Shown in pieces: positions 13,942 through 22,409 of a stretch of DNA of 34,216 nt (its first letter is position 1; the number at the start of each line of letters is the position of its first letter). A program made the position numbers and the translations under genes. The notes under the pieces are model-generated. The model did not search any database, had not been told where the DNA came from, and saw only the letters and a list, made by a program, of their open reading frames with translations. The stretch covers positions 1-34,216 of the forward strand of contig NZ_JAQVBV010000044.1 in NCBI RefSeq assembly GCF_028690125.1. The letters are read 5' to 3'. Source of the DNA: Bacteroides sp. GTDB taxonomy: Bacteria; Bacteroidota; Bacteroidia; Bacteroidales; Bacteroidaceae.

Positions 13942-14751
13942 TTATTTAGGCAAATGAAAGGCAACACTCATTTCCTTCATCTGTTCCTGACTCATACCAT
14001 CCGGTTCGAAGCCCATATTCTTGGCAGCAATATAGATCAAGGCTGATTTATTCAATACATCGATCTGATCAAAAGCCTGCATTACATCACAATCGACAGC
14101 AAACACGCCATGCTTTTCCCACATCACTACATCATAATCCTGTAACTCTTTAATGGTAGCTTCTGCTAACTCTACCGAACTAGGCAATTTATAAGGGATA
14201 ATACCCAAACCGCGCGGACAGAATGCTTTCGTTTCAGGAATCATACTCCACAATAAGTTAGTAGCTACATCTTTTTCGAGGAATTTCTTACAATGAGTCA
14301 TTGCAATCAACTCAATCGGGTGAGTATGTACAGATGCTTTATAAGGTGAGTTTTTACTCAGTAAATCATTATGTACACTCAAATGTGAAGGCAACTCTGA
14401 AGTTGGAGCCACTGCTTCATCGGCAATAATTACATAGCTTGCACAGTCATCCAAAATACGGATCACCGATCCGTTTTCCATCGGTCGTCGAGCCAGGTCA
14501 CGCATACGTTTATTGGTCCCTTTACAATAAAAATAACATCCTTTCAGATAAGGTAATGTAACTCCAATCGCTTTTTCTTCACTAATCGGTTTCATTTGGC
14601 GTATTTCATCATCCACAAACTCTGTTATATTAACAGTAATGTTACCGCCATTACGTTCAGCCCATCCCTTTTGCCATAAATATCCGGCAACTTCTGCCAC
14701 CTTTTCTACTTCTTTCGCCAGTGCAGGACGGTTTTCTAAAATTGATTTCAT
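13942..14751 (-). CDS. rhaD: Rhamnulose-1-phosphate aldolase
   Basis: It splits L-rhamnulose 1-phosphate into DHAP and L-lactaldehyde. It is a class II aldolase of the AraD/FucA fold and zinc-dependent. Length is 269 aa, as in E. coli (about 274). Zinc ligands are visible: His142 and His144 in SVHTHP and His214 in WEKHGVF. Glu119 in PTSELPSH is the catalytic acid. The phosphate site NGGN is at residues 34-37. ATG at 14751. The neighbour rhaT lies 92 bp upstream across a large hairpin; fucO follows by 151 bp. Confidence 0.93.
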   Translation of the reverse strand: MKSILENRPALAKEVEKVAEVAGYLWQKGWAERNGGNITVNITEFVDDEIRQMKPISEEKAIGVTLPYLKGCYFYCKGTNKRMRDLARRPMENGSVIRILDDCASYVIIADEAVAPTSELPSHLSVHNDLLSKNSPYKASVHTHPIELIAMTHCKKFLEKDVATNLLWSMIPETKAFCPRGLGIIPYKLPSSVELAEATIKELQDYDVVMWEKHGVFAVDCDVMQAFDQIDVLNKSALIYIAAKNMGFEPDGMSQEQMKEMSVAFHLPK

Positions 14752-14770
14752 TGATTATATATTTTTTAAT

Positions 14771-14838
14771 CAGGCGTGAATTACACGAATTTCACGAATA
14801 CAAATACAGATTAAAGAAAACGTGTAATTCCGTGCCTG
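14771..14838 (-). other. Large intergenic hairpin between rhaT and rhaD
   Basis: CAGGC/GCCTG and GAATTACACG/CGTGTAATTC form nested arms around a 33-nt centre. No T run follows, so a terminator is unlikely. It contains TTACACGAATTTCACGAAT, a text often found in Bacteroides intergenic repeats. It may adjust relative mRNA levels of rhaT and rhaD. Confidence 0.6.
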
Positions 14839-14843
14839 AAATT

Positions 14844-15863
14844 TTAAAACAAGTTAGGAAATATCAAGGAAAAAATCAATACTACTAATCCACAAATCAA
14901 TATGGTGATTGTTTTAGCAGATACTCCCTTCCATTCTTTTAGGATCATTCCCCATACATTACTAAAAGTCACGTTCAATGCCATAAGAATGCACCATGAG
15001 AATGCCAATAGCACAGGGCTTCCCGTCAAGAAGCTTTTACCCATTTCCAGACCGAAGAATTGCATATACCATAAAACTCCCGCCAAGGCACAGAATAGCA
15101 GATTGTTTCCCCAGACCTTTCTTTTAGCATAATCCCCCATAGACTTATTGGCAATATTTTGTTGGAGACAGTAAACTGCATTGGTCAAAAAACCGCCCAC
15201 AGTAACCAAGAAAATAACAGGAAGACCTGCATAAAGTCCGTCTACTCCGCCTGCCAAAGCAGCTTCTTTGATCGGCGTTCCGGCATCGAGACCCAAAGCA
15301 AAGCAGGCACTCATCACACCTGCCAATAATGCAACTAGCAGCCCCTTTGTCAAAGCAAAGTCTTTTACTGCCGCACGTTTTTCTTCTTCGCTCATATTAT
15401 GCGAACGCAAACTACCTGCATAACCAATGATAGCAATACCTGCAAGCGTAATACAAACACCCAAAAGAAGAATCAGTCCGTTACCTTCAAACAGATTCGT
15501 GCCGGCAAAAATAGCTGGGAAAAGTGTTCCGAATCCCGCACAAGTTCCTAAAGCAATACTCTGTCCCAATGCAACCCCCAGATAACGCATAGAAAGACCA
15601 AAGGTTAATCCCCCTACTCCCCATAACACACCATAGAAGATACTCATTCCAGCACCTCCCGCACTCCACAAGTCGAGTAAGCTATCCCCTTGCGGAATGC
15701 CCAGCAGTGAACCCAGGAACGGGAACACTAACCAGGCAAACACCCCCTGTACCAACCAAAAACTTTCCCAACTCCATTCCTTTACCTTATTAATAGGTAC
15801 ATAAGAACTAGACTGGCAAAAACTACCGATAGCTATAATTATCAAGCCGATTATAATATCCAT
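14844..15863 (-). CDS. rhaT: L-rhamnose/H+ symporter
   Basis: It imports L-rhamnose across the inner membrane with a proton. Its 339 aa contain about ten hydrophobic segments spaced as in the RhaT family of the drug/metabolite transporter superfamily. The start MDIIIGLIIIAIGSFCQSSS and motifs such as VPINKVKEWSWESFWLVQG (about 23-41) match this family. The ATG at 15863 lies 3 bp after the rhaA stop, so translation is probably coupled. The gene occurs between isomerase and aldolase, the usual Bacteroides order. There is no signal of a TonB-dependent import system in this window, so rhamnose presumably enters the periplasm by other means. Confidence 0.93.
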   Translation of the reverse strand: MDIIIGLIIIAIGSFCQSSSYVPINKVKEWSWESFWLVQGVFAWLVFPFLGSLLGIPQGDSLLDLWSAGGAGMSIFYGVLWGVGGLTFGLSMRYLGVALGQSIALGTCAGFGTLFPAIFAGTNLFEGNGLILLLGVCITLAGIAIIGYAGSLRSHNMSEEEKRAAVKDFALTKGLLVALLAGVMSACFALGLDAGTPIKEAALAGGVDGLYAGLPVIFLVTVGGFLTNAVYCLQQNIANKSMGDYAKRKVWGNNLLFCALAGVLWYMQFFGLEMGKSFLTGSPVLLAFSWCILMALNVTFSNVWGMILKEWKGVSAKTITILICGLVVLIFSLIFPNLF

Positions 15864-15866
15864 AAC

Positions 15867-17120
15867 TTATCGTTTAGAAGTTACATCAGCTTCATACTTC
15901 TGAATTTCGGCGATAAAATCTTCACCTACCGGAACATTATTTTTCAAGCAGAACATATCCCATACCGCATTCCATGGTAATGATTTAGATTCTTCAAGCA
16001 GAGCCAAACGTTCGAACAATTGATCATTTGCTTCATATTCACGCAACTTTGCCAACGGTTCGAGCAAAGCCTGCATCAAACACTTCTGAGTGGCACGGCT
16101 ACCTACTACGTAAGCACCAATACGGTTGATACTTGCATCGAAATAATCAAGACCGATATGAACTTTATCAAGAGCATTGCAACGTACGATTTCCTTGCAG
16201 AGATCCAATGTATCGTCGTTCATAATAGTAACATGGTCGCTATCCCAACGCACCGGACGGCTTACGTGAAGCATGATTTCCGGAATGAACAACAACAATG
16301 AAGAAATCTTATCAGCCACACTCTCTGTCGGATGAAAATGACCGGTATCCAATGTCACGATCTTACCACGAGTTGCACCGTAACCAATGTAGAAGTCATT
16401 AGAACCTACTGTATAACTTTCCAGACCTATACCGAACACCTTAGATTCAATACAATCTCTCATATTTTTATATTCTGTAGCAAAAATCTGGTCTAAAGAA
16501 TCTTTCAGTAAAGCACGATATTTCATGCGATTTACCGTAATATCCTTACTACCATCATGTATCCACAAATTCATGATACAAGGATCACCCTGACGTTTAC
16601 CCATTTCCTCAGCAATAGCACGGCAACGTTTTGTATGTTCAATCCAGAAGTCACGAATGCTCTTATCAGGATTCGACAAAGAAAGATTACCTGATTTTGG
16701 ATGCGAAAAAGATGTAGAGTTAAAATCCAGCTTCATATTATGCTCAGCCGCCCATTGTATCCAGCTCTCAAAATGTTTCGGTTCCACTTGATCGCGATCA
16801 ACAAACTGTCCACCGAAATCACCATAAATTTCATGCAGATTCAAACGATGAGTACCCGGAATATAAGAAGCAGCCTTCAATACATCTTGCCTGAGTTCTT
16901 CGATATTACGAGCCTTACCCGGATGATTACCGGTTGCCTGAATACCTCCGGTCAATTCACCGGCCGATTCGAATCCGGTTACGTCATCGGCTTGCCAACA
17001 ATGCAATGATAGTGAAATCTTCTGCAACTCTTCCAATGCTTTATTTACATCTATCCCTAGTGCTGCATAACGTTCTACAGCAATCTCATACGCTTTCCGG
17101 ATCAATTCTTCCTTTTTCAT
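15867..17120 (-). CDS. rhaA: L-rhamnose isomerase
   Basis: It converts L-rhamnose to L-rhamnulose in the cytoplasm. The frame is open to a TTG at 17180, but the ATG at 17120 gives MKKEELIRKAYEIAVERYAA, which matches the family start, and leaves a 47-bp gap to rhaB; the longer start would overlap rhaB. The mature length of 417 aa equals that of the E. coli enzyme. Family motifs are HCWQADDVTGFE near the start, then GLESYTVGSNDFYIGYG, LDTGHFHPTESVADKIS and HIGLDYFDASINR, which carry the Glu, Asp and His metal ligands of the barrel. It is the second gene of the operon. Confidence 0.95.
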   Translation of the reverse strand: MKKEELIRKAYEIAVERYAALGIDVNKALEELQKISLSLHCWQADDVTGFESAGELTGGIQATGNHPGKARNIEELRQDVLKAASYIPGTHRLNLHEIYGDFGGQFVDRDQVEPKHFESWIQWAAEHNMKLDFNSTSFSHPKSGNLSLSNPDKSIRDFWIEHTKRCRAIAEEMGKRQGDPCIMNLWIHDGSKDITVNRMKYRALLKDSLDQIFATEYKNMRDCIESKVFGIGLESYTVGSNDFYIGYGATRGKIVTLDTGHFHPTESVADKISSLLLFIPEIMLHVSRPVRWDSDHVTIMNDDTLDLCKEIVRCNALDKVHIGLDYFDASINRIGAYVVGSRATQKCLMQALLEPLAKLREYEANDQLFERLALLEESKSLPWNAVWDMFCLKNNVPVGEDFIAEIQKYEADVTSKR

Positions 17121-17167
17121 GATATTCTTATTTTTAAAAGTTAATATAATTCTGTCGTTTATTCGAA

Positions 17168-18640
17168 TTAACGGATACAATTCTTAAAATGAATGTATGC
17201 CATATCCCATGCCTCCATATCTTTCGGTTGATAAGTTTTCAGAGGAATAGAACGGTGTATTAATTGTCTCATACCGGCAATATCCGTTGCCTCTCCCGCA
17301 GCCATTGCCTGAACCATCACATTACCAATTGCCGTAGCTTCGGACGGGCCTGCAACTACAGGCATCTTTATTGCATTTGCTGTAAACCGATTCAATAAAT
17401 CATTGCGACTACCTCCCCCAATCACGTGCAATGTTTTAACAGGATGCGGAGACAATGCACATAAGTTCTCCAATACCTGACGGTAACGTAAAGCAAGACT
17501 TTCAAAAATACATCGTACAATCTGTCCGCGTTGCTCGGGGATCGGTTGTCCGGTAGTCCGGCAATACTCGATAATCGCGTGTTCCATATCCGCCGGATTC
17601 ACAAAGCAATCATCATCCGGGTTAATCAAACTACGGAAAGGTTCACTGGCCTCTGCTTCACTAATTAATTCAGAATAGCTTATCTGACCCCAGTTCAAAC
17701 GACAGCGTTCAAGTAGCCACATACCACAAATATTCTTTAGCAGACGAATCGTTCCTGCCACACCACCTTCATTAGTGAAGTTCAACGCTTCCGTCTCGGC
17801 ATTAATCACTGGAGCAGCCGTCTCAACTCCCATCAATGACCATGTACCACTACTCAAATAAGCAAAATCACCATCGAGCGCAGGAACAGCAGCCACAGCC
17901 GATCCGGTATCATGTCCGGCGACTGCTATTACGGGAATCGCACCTAAGCCAGTAATTTTCTGCACCTCTTCCGTCAATATCCCGACCTTCTCACCCGGAA
18001 AAACAAAGCGGCCGAAATTTTCTTCCTTCAGTCCGACAGCCTCCAACAATTCCGGTTCTAAATGACGAGTATATGCATTCACCAATTGAGCCGTGGAAGC
18101 AATTGTATATTCTGTCACCATCTCTCCGGTCAGCATATAACTCAAAGCATCCGGCATAAAAATAATCTTATCCGCAGCTTCCAGTGCACTATCATGGTTA
18201 CGGCGTAAAGTATCTAATTGAAAAATTGAATTAAAATTCATAATTTGTATTCCTGTCTTCTCATAGACAGCACTATGAGAAACACGAGTGAAAAACGCTT
18301 CCGGCGCTCCAACTGTATGTGGATCACGATAAGCATAAGGTTGCCGGAGCAGGTTTCCATCCTTTCCGACGCAAACAAAATCTACGCCCCATGTATCTAT
18401 TCCGATAGAAGCAACAGATTCTCCGCTGTGTGCTACCAGCTTCAAGCCATCAATAATATGACGATATAATGCATAAATATCCCAATAAAAATGCCCTCCC
18501 ACTTCAATCAAATGATTGGAGAAACGATTAATTTCTTTTAGTTCCAATCCGTTTCCTGTAAAAGTTCCCAAAACTGTACGACCACTTGTCGCACCCAAAT
18601 CGACTGCAAAAAAGTTTTGTTTCATGGTATTTTGTCTCAT
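17168..18640 (-). CDS. rhaB: Rhamnulokinase
   Basis: It phosphorylates L-rhamnulose at O1 with ATP. It belongs to the FGGY kinase family: the phosphate-1 loop AVDLGATSGRTVLG lies near the start, and the ATP/phosphate-2 regions are VAGHDTGSAVAAVPA and LSSGTWSLMGVE. Length is 490 aa, usual for RhaB. The called ATG is 18640 (MRQNTMKQNFF); a second in-frame ATG at 18625 (MKQNFFAVDLG) is equally likely. It is the first gene of the minus-strand operon rhaB-rhaA-rhaT-rhaD-fucO. The promoter lies in the intergenic region shared with argR. Confidence 0.95.
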   Translation of the reverse strand: MRQNTMKQNFFAVDLGATSGRTVLGTFTGNGLELKEINRFSNHLIEVGGHFYWDIYALYRHIIDGLKLVAHSGESVASIGIDTWGVDFVCVGKDGNLLRQPYAYRDPHTVGAPEAFFTRVSHSAVYEKTGIQIMNFNSIFQLDTLRRNHDSALEAADKIIFMPDALSYMLTGEMVTEYTIASTAQLVNAYTRHLEPELLEAVGLKEENFGRFVFPGEKVGILTEEVQKITGLGAIPVIAVAGHDTGSAVAAVPALDGDFAYLSSGTWSLMGVETAAPVINAETEALNFTNEGGVAGTIRLLKNICGMWLLERCRLNWGQISYSELISEAEASEPFRSLINPDDDCFVNPADMEHAIIEYCRTTGQPIPEQRGQIVRCIFESLALRYRQVLENLCALSPHPVKTLHVIGGGSRNDLLNRFTANAIKMPVVAGPSEATAIGNVMVQAMAAGEATDIAGMRQLIHRSIPLKTYQPKDMEAWDMAYIHFKNCIR

Positions 18641-18669
18641 TATTTAAGGTATTCATTTACCCGATGTTA

Positions 18670-18677
18670 CAAAGATA
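18670..18677 (-). promoter_or_regulatory. -7 element of the rha operon
   Basis: The minus strand reads TATCTTTG, an exact TAnnTTTG, 30 bp upstream of the rhaB ATG at 18640. No clear -33 element is present, which fits a promoter that needs an activator such as the AraC-type regulator. Confidence 0.65.
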
Positions 18678-18757
18678 GGTGATATCCTGCTTTTGCCCCT
18701 TATGATTTTTGATTGAAAACGTACACTTTTTGACACGAATACTGTTCTTTATTGTAC

Positions 18758-18829
18758 TACTAACGAATCTTTATTTCACTACTAAGGAAGACTGTTCGAC
18801 ACCCGGGTGTCGAACAACTTCCATTAGTA
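18758..18829. promoter_or_regulatory. Long palindrome and direct repeats in the rhaB-argR intergenic region
   Basis: A 24-bp perfect palindrome (half site TGTTCGACACCC, 18793-18816) lies inside longer arms, TACTAAGGAAG (18780-18790) and CTTCCATTAGTA (18818-18829). An extra TACTAACGAA at 18758-18767 repeats the left arm with a 22-bp period, two helical turns. The site lies about 100 bp upstream of the rhaB -7 box and about 145 bp upstream of the argR -7 box. It may be an operator for the rhamnose regulator or another factor. No T run follows on either strand. Confidence 0.6.
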
Positions 18830-18920
18830 CACAAAAAAAACTTGTTAGGTATCGAGATAAAAATCTCTTTAAACCAAAGAAATATGACCATTTATTCACT
18901 ATTTTCTCTCTTTTATGCAA

Positions 18921-18968
18921 AAAACTCGAGTTTTATACATATTTTCTCCAAAATATTGCATACTTTTG
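18921..18968 (+). promoter_or_regulatory. argR promoter with upstream palindrome
   Basis: TACTTTTG at 18961-18968 matches the -7 consensus, about 25 bp before the argR ATG. AAAACTCGAGTTTT at 18921-18934 is a perfect 14-bp palindrome just upstream, near where -33 would be, and is a candidate site for ArgR autoregulation. It does not match the E. coli ARG box closely. Confidence 0.55.
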
Positions 18969-18992
18969 CGTCATTCTTAGAATAATTATACA

Positions 18993-19466
18993 ATGAAGAA
19001 GAAAGCAAATCGGTTAGACGCCATCAAAATGATTATCTCAAGCAAAGAGCTAGGTTCTCAGGAAGAACTATTGCAAGAGTTGAACCGTGAGGGCTTCGAG
19101 CTGACACAGGCCACCCTCTCCCGTGACTTAAAACAGCTGAAAGTAGCGAAAGCTGCCAGCATGAACGGCAAATACGTTTATGTATTACCTAACAACATCA
19201 TGTACAAACGCTCCACCGACCAAAGCGCCGGTGAAATGTTACGTAACAATGGATTTATCTCACTTGATTTTTCCGGTAACATAGCTGTTATCCGTACCCG
19301 TCCCGGTTACGCCAGCAGCATGGCTTATGACATCGATAACCATGAATTCAGCGAAATTCTGGGAACCATTGCTGGTGACGACACCATCATGTTGGTATTA
19401 TGCGAGGGAGTTTCAACAAGTAAAGTGCGCCAGCTTTTGTCACTCATCATTCCGAATATCGAATAA
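18993..19466 (+). CDS. argR: Arginine repressor/regulator
   Basis: 157 aa, normal length. N-terminal winged helix (RLDAIKMIISSKELGSQEEL, with the recognition text TQATLSRDLKQLKVAK). The C-terminal hexamerisation and arginine-binding domain shows GTIAGDDTIMLVL. It probably senses arginine and controls the arginine genes that follow on the same strand, and its own promoter. The next gene starts 41 bp downstream. It is the first gene of the arginine cluster and is divergent from the rha operon. Confidence 0.92.
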   Translation: MKKKANRLDAIKMIISSKELGSQEELLQELNREGFELTQATLSRDLKQLKVAKAASMNGKYVYVLPNNIMYKRSTDQSAGEMLRNNGFISLDFSGNIAVIRTRPGYASSMAYDIDNHEFSEILGTIAGDDTIMLVLCEGVSTSKVRQLLSLIIPNIE

Positions 19467-19507
19467 CTATACATATTTATATATTAATTTATATATTAAA
19501 ACAAGAA

Positions 19508-20086
19508 ATGGATACTCAACAAATAGATGTTATGGTAGCCGACGCCTCACATGAGGTTTACGTTGACACTATTTTGGATACAATCAGGAATGCTGCAGCA
19601 GTTCGCGGAACCGGCATCGCAGAACGCACACACGAATATGTAGCAACAAAGATGAAAGAAGGGAAAGCAATTATCGCTCTTTGTGGCGACACATTTGCCG
19701 GCTTCACTTACATTGAATCTTGGGGCAACAAACAATATGTAGCAACGTCCGGACTGATTGTACATCCTGACTTCCGTGGATTAGGATTGGCAAAACGTAT
19801 CAAACAAGCTTCATTTCAACTTGCACGCCTCCGATGGCCGAAAGCCAAAATCTTCAGTCTGACTTCCGGAGCAGCTGTAATGAAGATGAATACTGAGCTG
19901 GGATACGTCCCCGTCACCTTCAACGAGCTAACAGACGACGAAGCTTTTTGGAAAGGATGCGAAGGATGTATCAATCATGATATATTGCTAGCTAAAAAAC
20001 GGAAATTCTGCATCTGTACAGCCATGTTGTACGACCCGACAGACCCAAAGAATCAGAAAAAAGAACAAGAAAGAAATAATATTTAA
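19508..20086 (+). CDS. GNAT acyltransferase, candidate first enzyme of arginine synthesis (N-acyl-glutamate synthase)
   Basis: 192 aa with the GNAT fold: the acyl-CoA pyrophosphate loop is at LIVHPDFRGLGLAKRIKQAS (Arg/Gly-rich) and a late MKMNTELGYVPV strand closes the fold. It sits between argR and argG with a 13-bp gap to argG, so it is almost surely an arginine gene. It is a stand-alone GNAT, unlike classic ArgA (kinase-like domain plus GNAT) and unlike ArgJ. Bacteroides is known to use N-succinyl-ornithine in the transcarbamylase step, so the acyl donor may be succinyl-CoA. That part is inference; nothing in the sequence fixes the donor. Two CxxC/CxC spots near the C-terminus (GCEGC, CIC) are unusual for a GNAT. 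Confidence 0.75.
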   Translation: MDTQQIDVMVADASHEVYVDTILDTIRNAAAVRGTGIAERTHEYVATKMKEGKAIIALCGDTFAGFTYIESWGNKQYVATSGLIVHPDFRGLGLAKRIKQASFQLARLRWPKAKIFSLTSGAAVMKMNTELGYVPVTFNELTDDEAFWKGCEGCINHDILLAKKRKFCICTAMLYDPTDPKNQKKEQERNNI

Positions 20087-20099
20087 AAGATACAGCACT

Positions 20100-21308
20100 A
20101 TGGAAGAAAAAAAGAAAAAAGTAGTGGTGGCATTCAGCGGCGGGCTTGACACATCGTTCACTGTTATGTACCTCGCTAAAGAAAAAGGTTACGAAGTTTA
20201 TGCAGCTTGTGCCAATACAGGTGGTTTCAGCGCAGAGCAACTGAAAACAAATGAAGAAAACGCCTACAAACTGGGAGCTGTAAAATATGTTACATTGGAC
20301 GTTACTCAGGAATATTACGAAAAAAGTCTGAAATACATGGTTTTCGGAAATGTGTTGCGTAATGGTACATACCCGATTTCTGTCAGTTCGGAACGTATTT
20401 TCCAAGGTCTGGCTATCGCACGTTATGCCAATGAAATAGGTGCGGATGCAGTAGCACACGGTTCTACCGGTGCAGGTAACGACCAAATTCGTTTCGATAT
20501 GACTTTCCTTGTATTGGCCCCAAACGTAGAAATTATCACATTGACTCGTGATATGGCACTAAGCCGTCAAGAAGAAATAGATTATCTGAATAAACATGGT
20601 TTCAGCGCAGACTTCACCAAACTGAAATATTCCTACAATGTAGGATTATGGGGTACTTCCATCTGTGGAGGTGAGATTCTTGACTCAGCACAAGGACTTC
20701 CGGAAAGTGCTTACCTCAAGCATGTAGAAAAGGAAGGTAGTGAACAACTTCGCTTGACTTTCGAAAAGGGAGAGTTGAAAGCTGTCAATGACGAGAAATT
20801 TGATGATCCGATAAAAGCTATCCAAAAGGTAGAAGAAATTGGTGCGGCTTATGGTATCGGACGCGATATGCACGTAGGTGATACAATCATTGGTATTAAA
20901 GGCCGTGTAGGTTTTGAAGCTGCTGCCCCGATGTTGATTATCGGTGCTCACCGTTTTCTGGAAAAATACACATTAAGTAAATGGCAACAGTACTGGAAAG
21001 ATCAGGTAGCCAACTGGTATGGTATGTTCCTACATGAAAGCCAATACCTAGAACCTGTCATGCGCGACATCGAAGCCATGCTTCAGGAAAGCCAACGTAA
21101 TGTAAACGGAACAGCAATCCTCGAACTCCGTCCATTGTCTTTCTCTACCGTTGGTGTAGAATCAAAAGACGACCTTGTGAAAACGAAATTCGGAGAATAT
21201 GGCGAAATGCAGAAAGGTTGGACAGCCGAAGATGCCAAAGGCTTTATCAAGGTAACCTCTACTCCATTACGTGTATATTATAACAATCATAAAGACGAAG
21301 AAATATGA
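20100..21308 (+). CDS. argG: Argininosuccinate synthase
   Basis: It joins citrulline and aspartate with ATP to argininosuccinate. The ATP loop AFSGGLDTS is at residues 11-19 near the start, followed by the family text HGSTGAGNDQIRFD. Length is 402 aa, normal. ATG at 20100, 13 bp after the GNAT stop. The stop overlaps the argC start (ATGA, 21305-21308), so argG and argC are translationally coupled. Confidence 0.95.
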   Translation: MEEKKKKVVVAFSGGLDTSFTVMYLAKEKGYEVYAACANTGGFSAEQLKTNEENAYKLGAVKYVTLDVTQEYYEKSLKYMVFGNVLRNGTYPISVSSERIFQGLAIARYANEIGADAVAHGSTGAGNDQIRFDMTFLVLAPNVEIITLTRDMALSRQEEIDYLNKHGFSADFTKLKYSYNVGLWGTSICGGEILDSAQGLPESAYLKHVEKEGSEQLRLTFEKGELKAVNDEKFDDPIKAIQKVEEIGAAYGIGRDMHVGDTIIGIKGRVGFEAAAPMLIIGAHRFLEKYTLSKWQQYWKDQVANWYGMFLHESQYLEPVMRDIEAMLQESQRNVNGTAILELRPLSFSTVGVESKDDLVKTKFGEYGEMQKGWTAEDAKGFIKVTSTPLRVYYNNHKDEEI

Positions 21309-22273
21309 TTAAAGCAGGAATCATTGGTGGTGCAGGATATACAGCAGGCGAATTAATCCGCTTGTTGCTCAACCATCCGGAAACTGAAATCGTATTTGTC
21401 AATAGCAGCAGCAATGCAGGCAACAGAATTACCGATGTACACGAAGGACTTTACGGAGAAACAGATATGAAATTCACCGACCAACTACCATTGGACGAGA
21501 TTGATGTTCTTTTCTTCTGCACTGCCCACGGAGATACAAAGAAATTTATGGAAAGCCATACTATACCGGAAGACTTAAGAATCATCGACCTTTCTATGGA
21601 CTACCGTATAAAGAACGACAACCATGATTTCATTTACGGTCTGCCGGAACTGAACCGCCGAGCTACCTGTACAGCAAAGTATGTAGCCAACCCCGGTTGT
21701 TTTGCAACGTGCATTCAGTTAGGACTGCTGCCGCTTGCCAAAAACCTGATGCTTACAGACGACATAATGGTAAACGCCATCACCGGAAGTACTGGTGCAG
21801 GTGTAAAACCGGGTGCTACCAGTCATTTCAGTTGGAGAAATAATAATATCAGCATATATAAAGCTTTTGAACATCAGCACGTACCTGAGATCAAACAATC
21901 TCTGAAACAATTGCAGAGCAGTTTCGACTCAGAAATCGACTTTATTCCGTACCGGGGTGACTTCCCACGTGGTATATTTGCCACCCTTGTAATTAAAACA
22001 AAAGTTGCTCTCGAAGAAATCGTTCGTATGTACCAAGAGTATTATGCTAAAGATTCATTTGTACACATTGCCGATAAAAATATCGACCTGAAACAAGTGG
22101 TAAACACAAATAAGTGTCTGATACATTTAGAGAAGCATGGCGACAAACTGTTGATTATCTCCTGTATCGACAACTTGCTGAAAGGTGCAAGCGGACAGGC
22201 AGTTCATAACATGAACCTGATGTTCAATCTGGAAGAAACCGTTGGATTGAAATTAAAGCCAAGCGCTTTTTAA
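21305..22273 (+). CDS. argC: N-acyl-gamma-glutamyl-phosphate reductase
   Basis: Third step of arginine synthesis: NADPH reduction of the acyl-phosphate to the semialdehyde. The Rossmann motif GIIGGAGYTAGEL is at residues 5-17; the catalytic Cys132 lies in VANPGCFATC. Length is 322 aa, normal. In Bacteroides the substrate is probably the N-succinyl form, as argued for the GNAT. The ATG overlaps the argG stop. A weak hairpin follows the stop. Confidence 0.93.
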   Translation: MIKAGIIGGAGYTAGELIRLLLNHPETEIVFVNSSSNAGNRITDVHEGLYGETDMKFTDQLPLDEIDVLFFCTAHGDTKKFMESHTIPEDLRIIDLSMDYRIKNDNHDFIYGLPELNRRATCTAKYVANPGCFATCIQLGLLPLAKNLMLTDDIMVNAITGSTGAGVKPGATSHFSWRNNNISIYKAFEHQHVPEIKQSLKQLQSSFDSEIDFIPYRGDFPRGIFATLVIKTKVALEEIVRMYQEYYAKDSFVHIADKNIDLKQVVNTNKCLIHLEKHGDKLLIISCIDNLLKGASGQAVHNMNLMFNLEETVGLKLKPSAF

Positions 22274-22274
22274 T

Positions 22275-22326
22275 GAAGAATGAATACTCTTAAAGCAATA
22301 GTATCAGTCATTCTTCGCTTTGACCT
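22275..22326 (+). other. Hairpin between argC and argD
   Basis: GAAGAATGA (22275-22283) is complementary to TCATTCTTC (22318-22326). No T run follows. It may slow or process the transcript between argC and argD, which are 136 bp apart. Confidence 0.45.
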
Positions 22327-22409
22327 GAATAACAGATAGTCTAGCTGATGACATCTGAATGATTATGACAGATAGTTCTGATTTACAATATCAATAAAAT
22401 AGAAGAATT

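Noticed and set aside
17121..17180. Longer rhaA start (extra 20 residues from a TTG)
   Set aside because: It would overlap the rhaB stop and add residues not found in the family; the ATG at 17120 gives the normal length.
19992..20486. Antisense 164-aa frame opposite the end of the GNAT gene and the start of argG
   Set aside because: It lies in a shadow frame of two well-identified genes, is Cys/Phe-rich, and has no family pattern or ribosome site.
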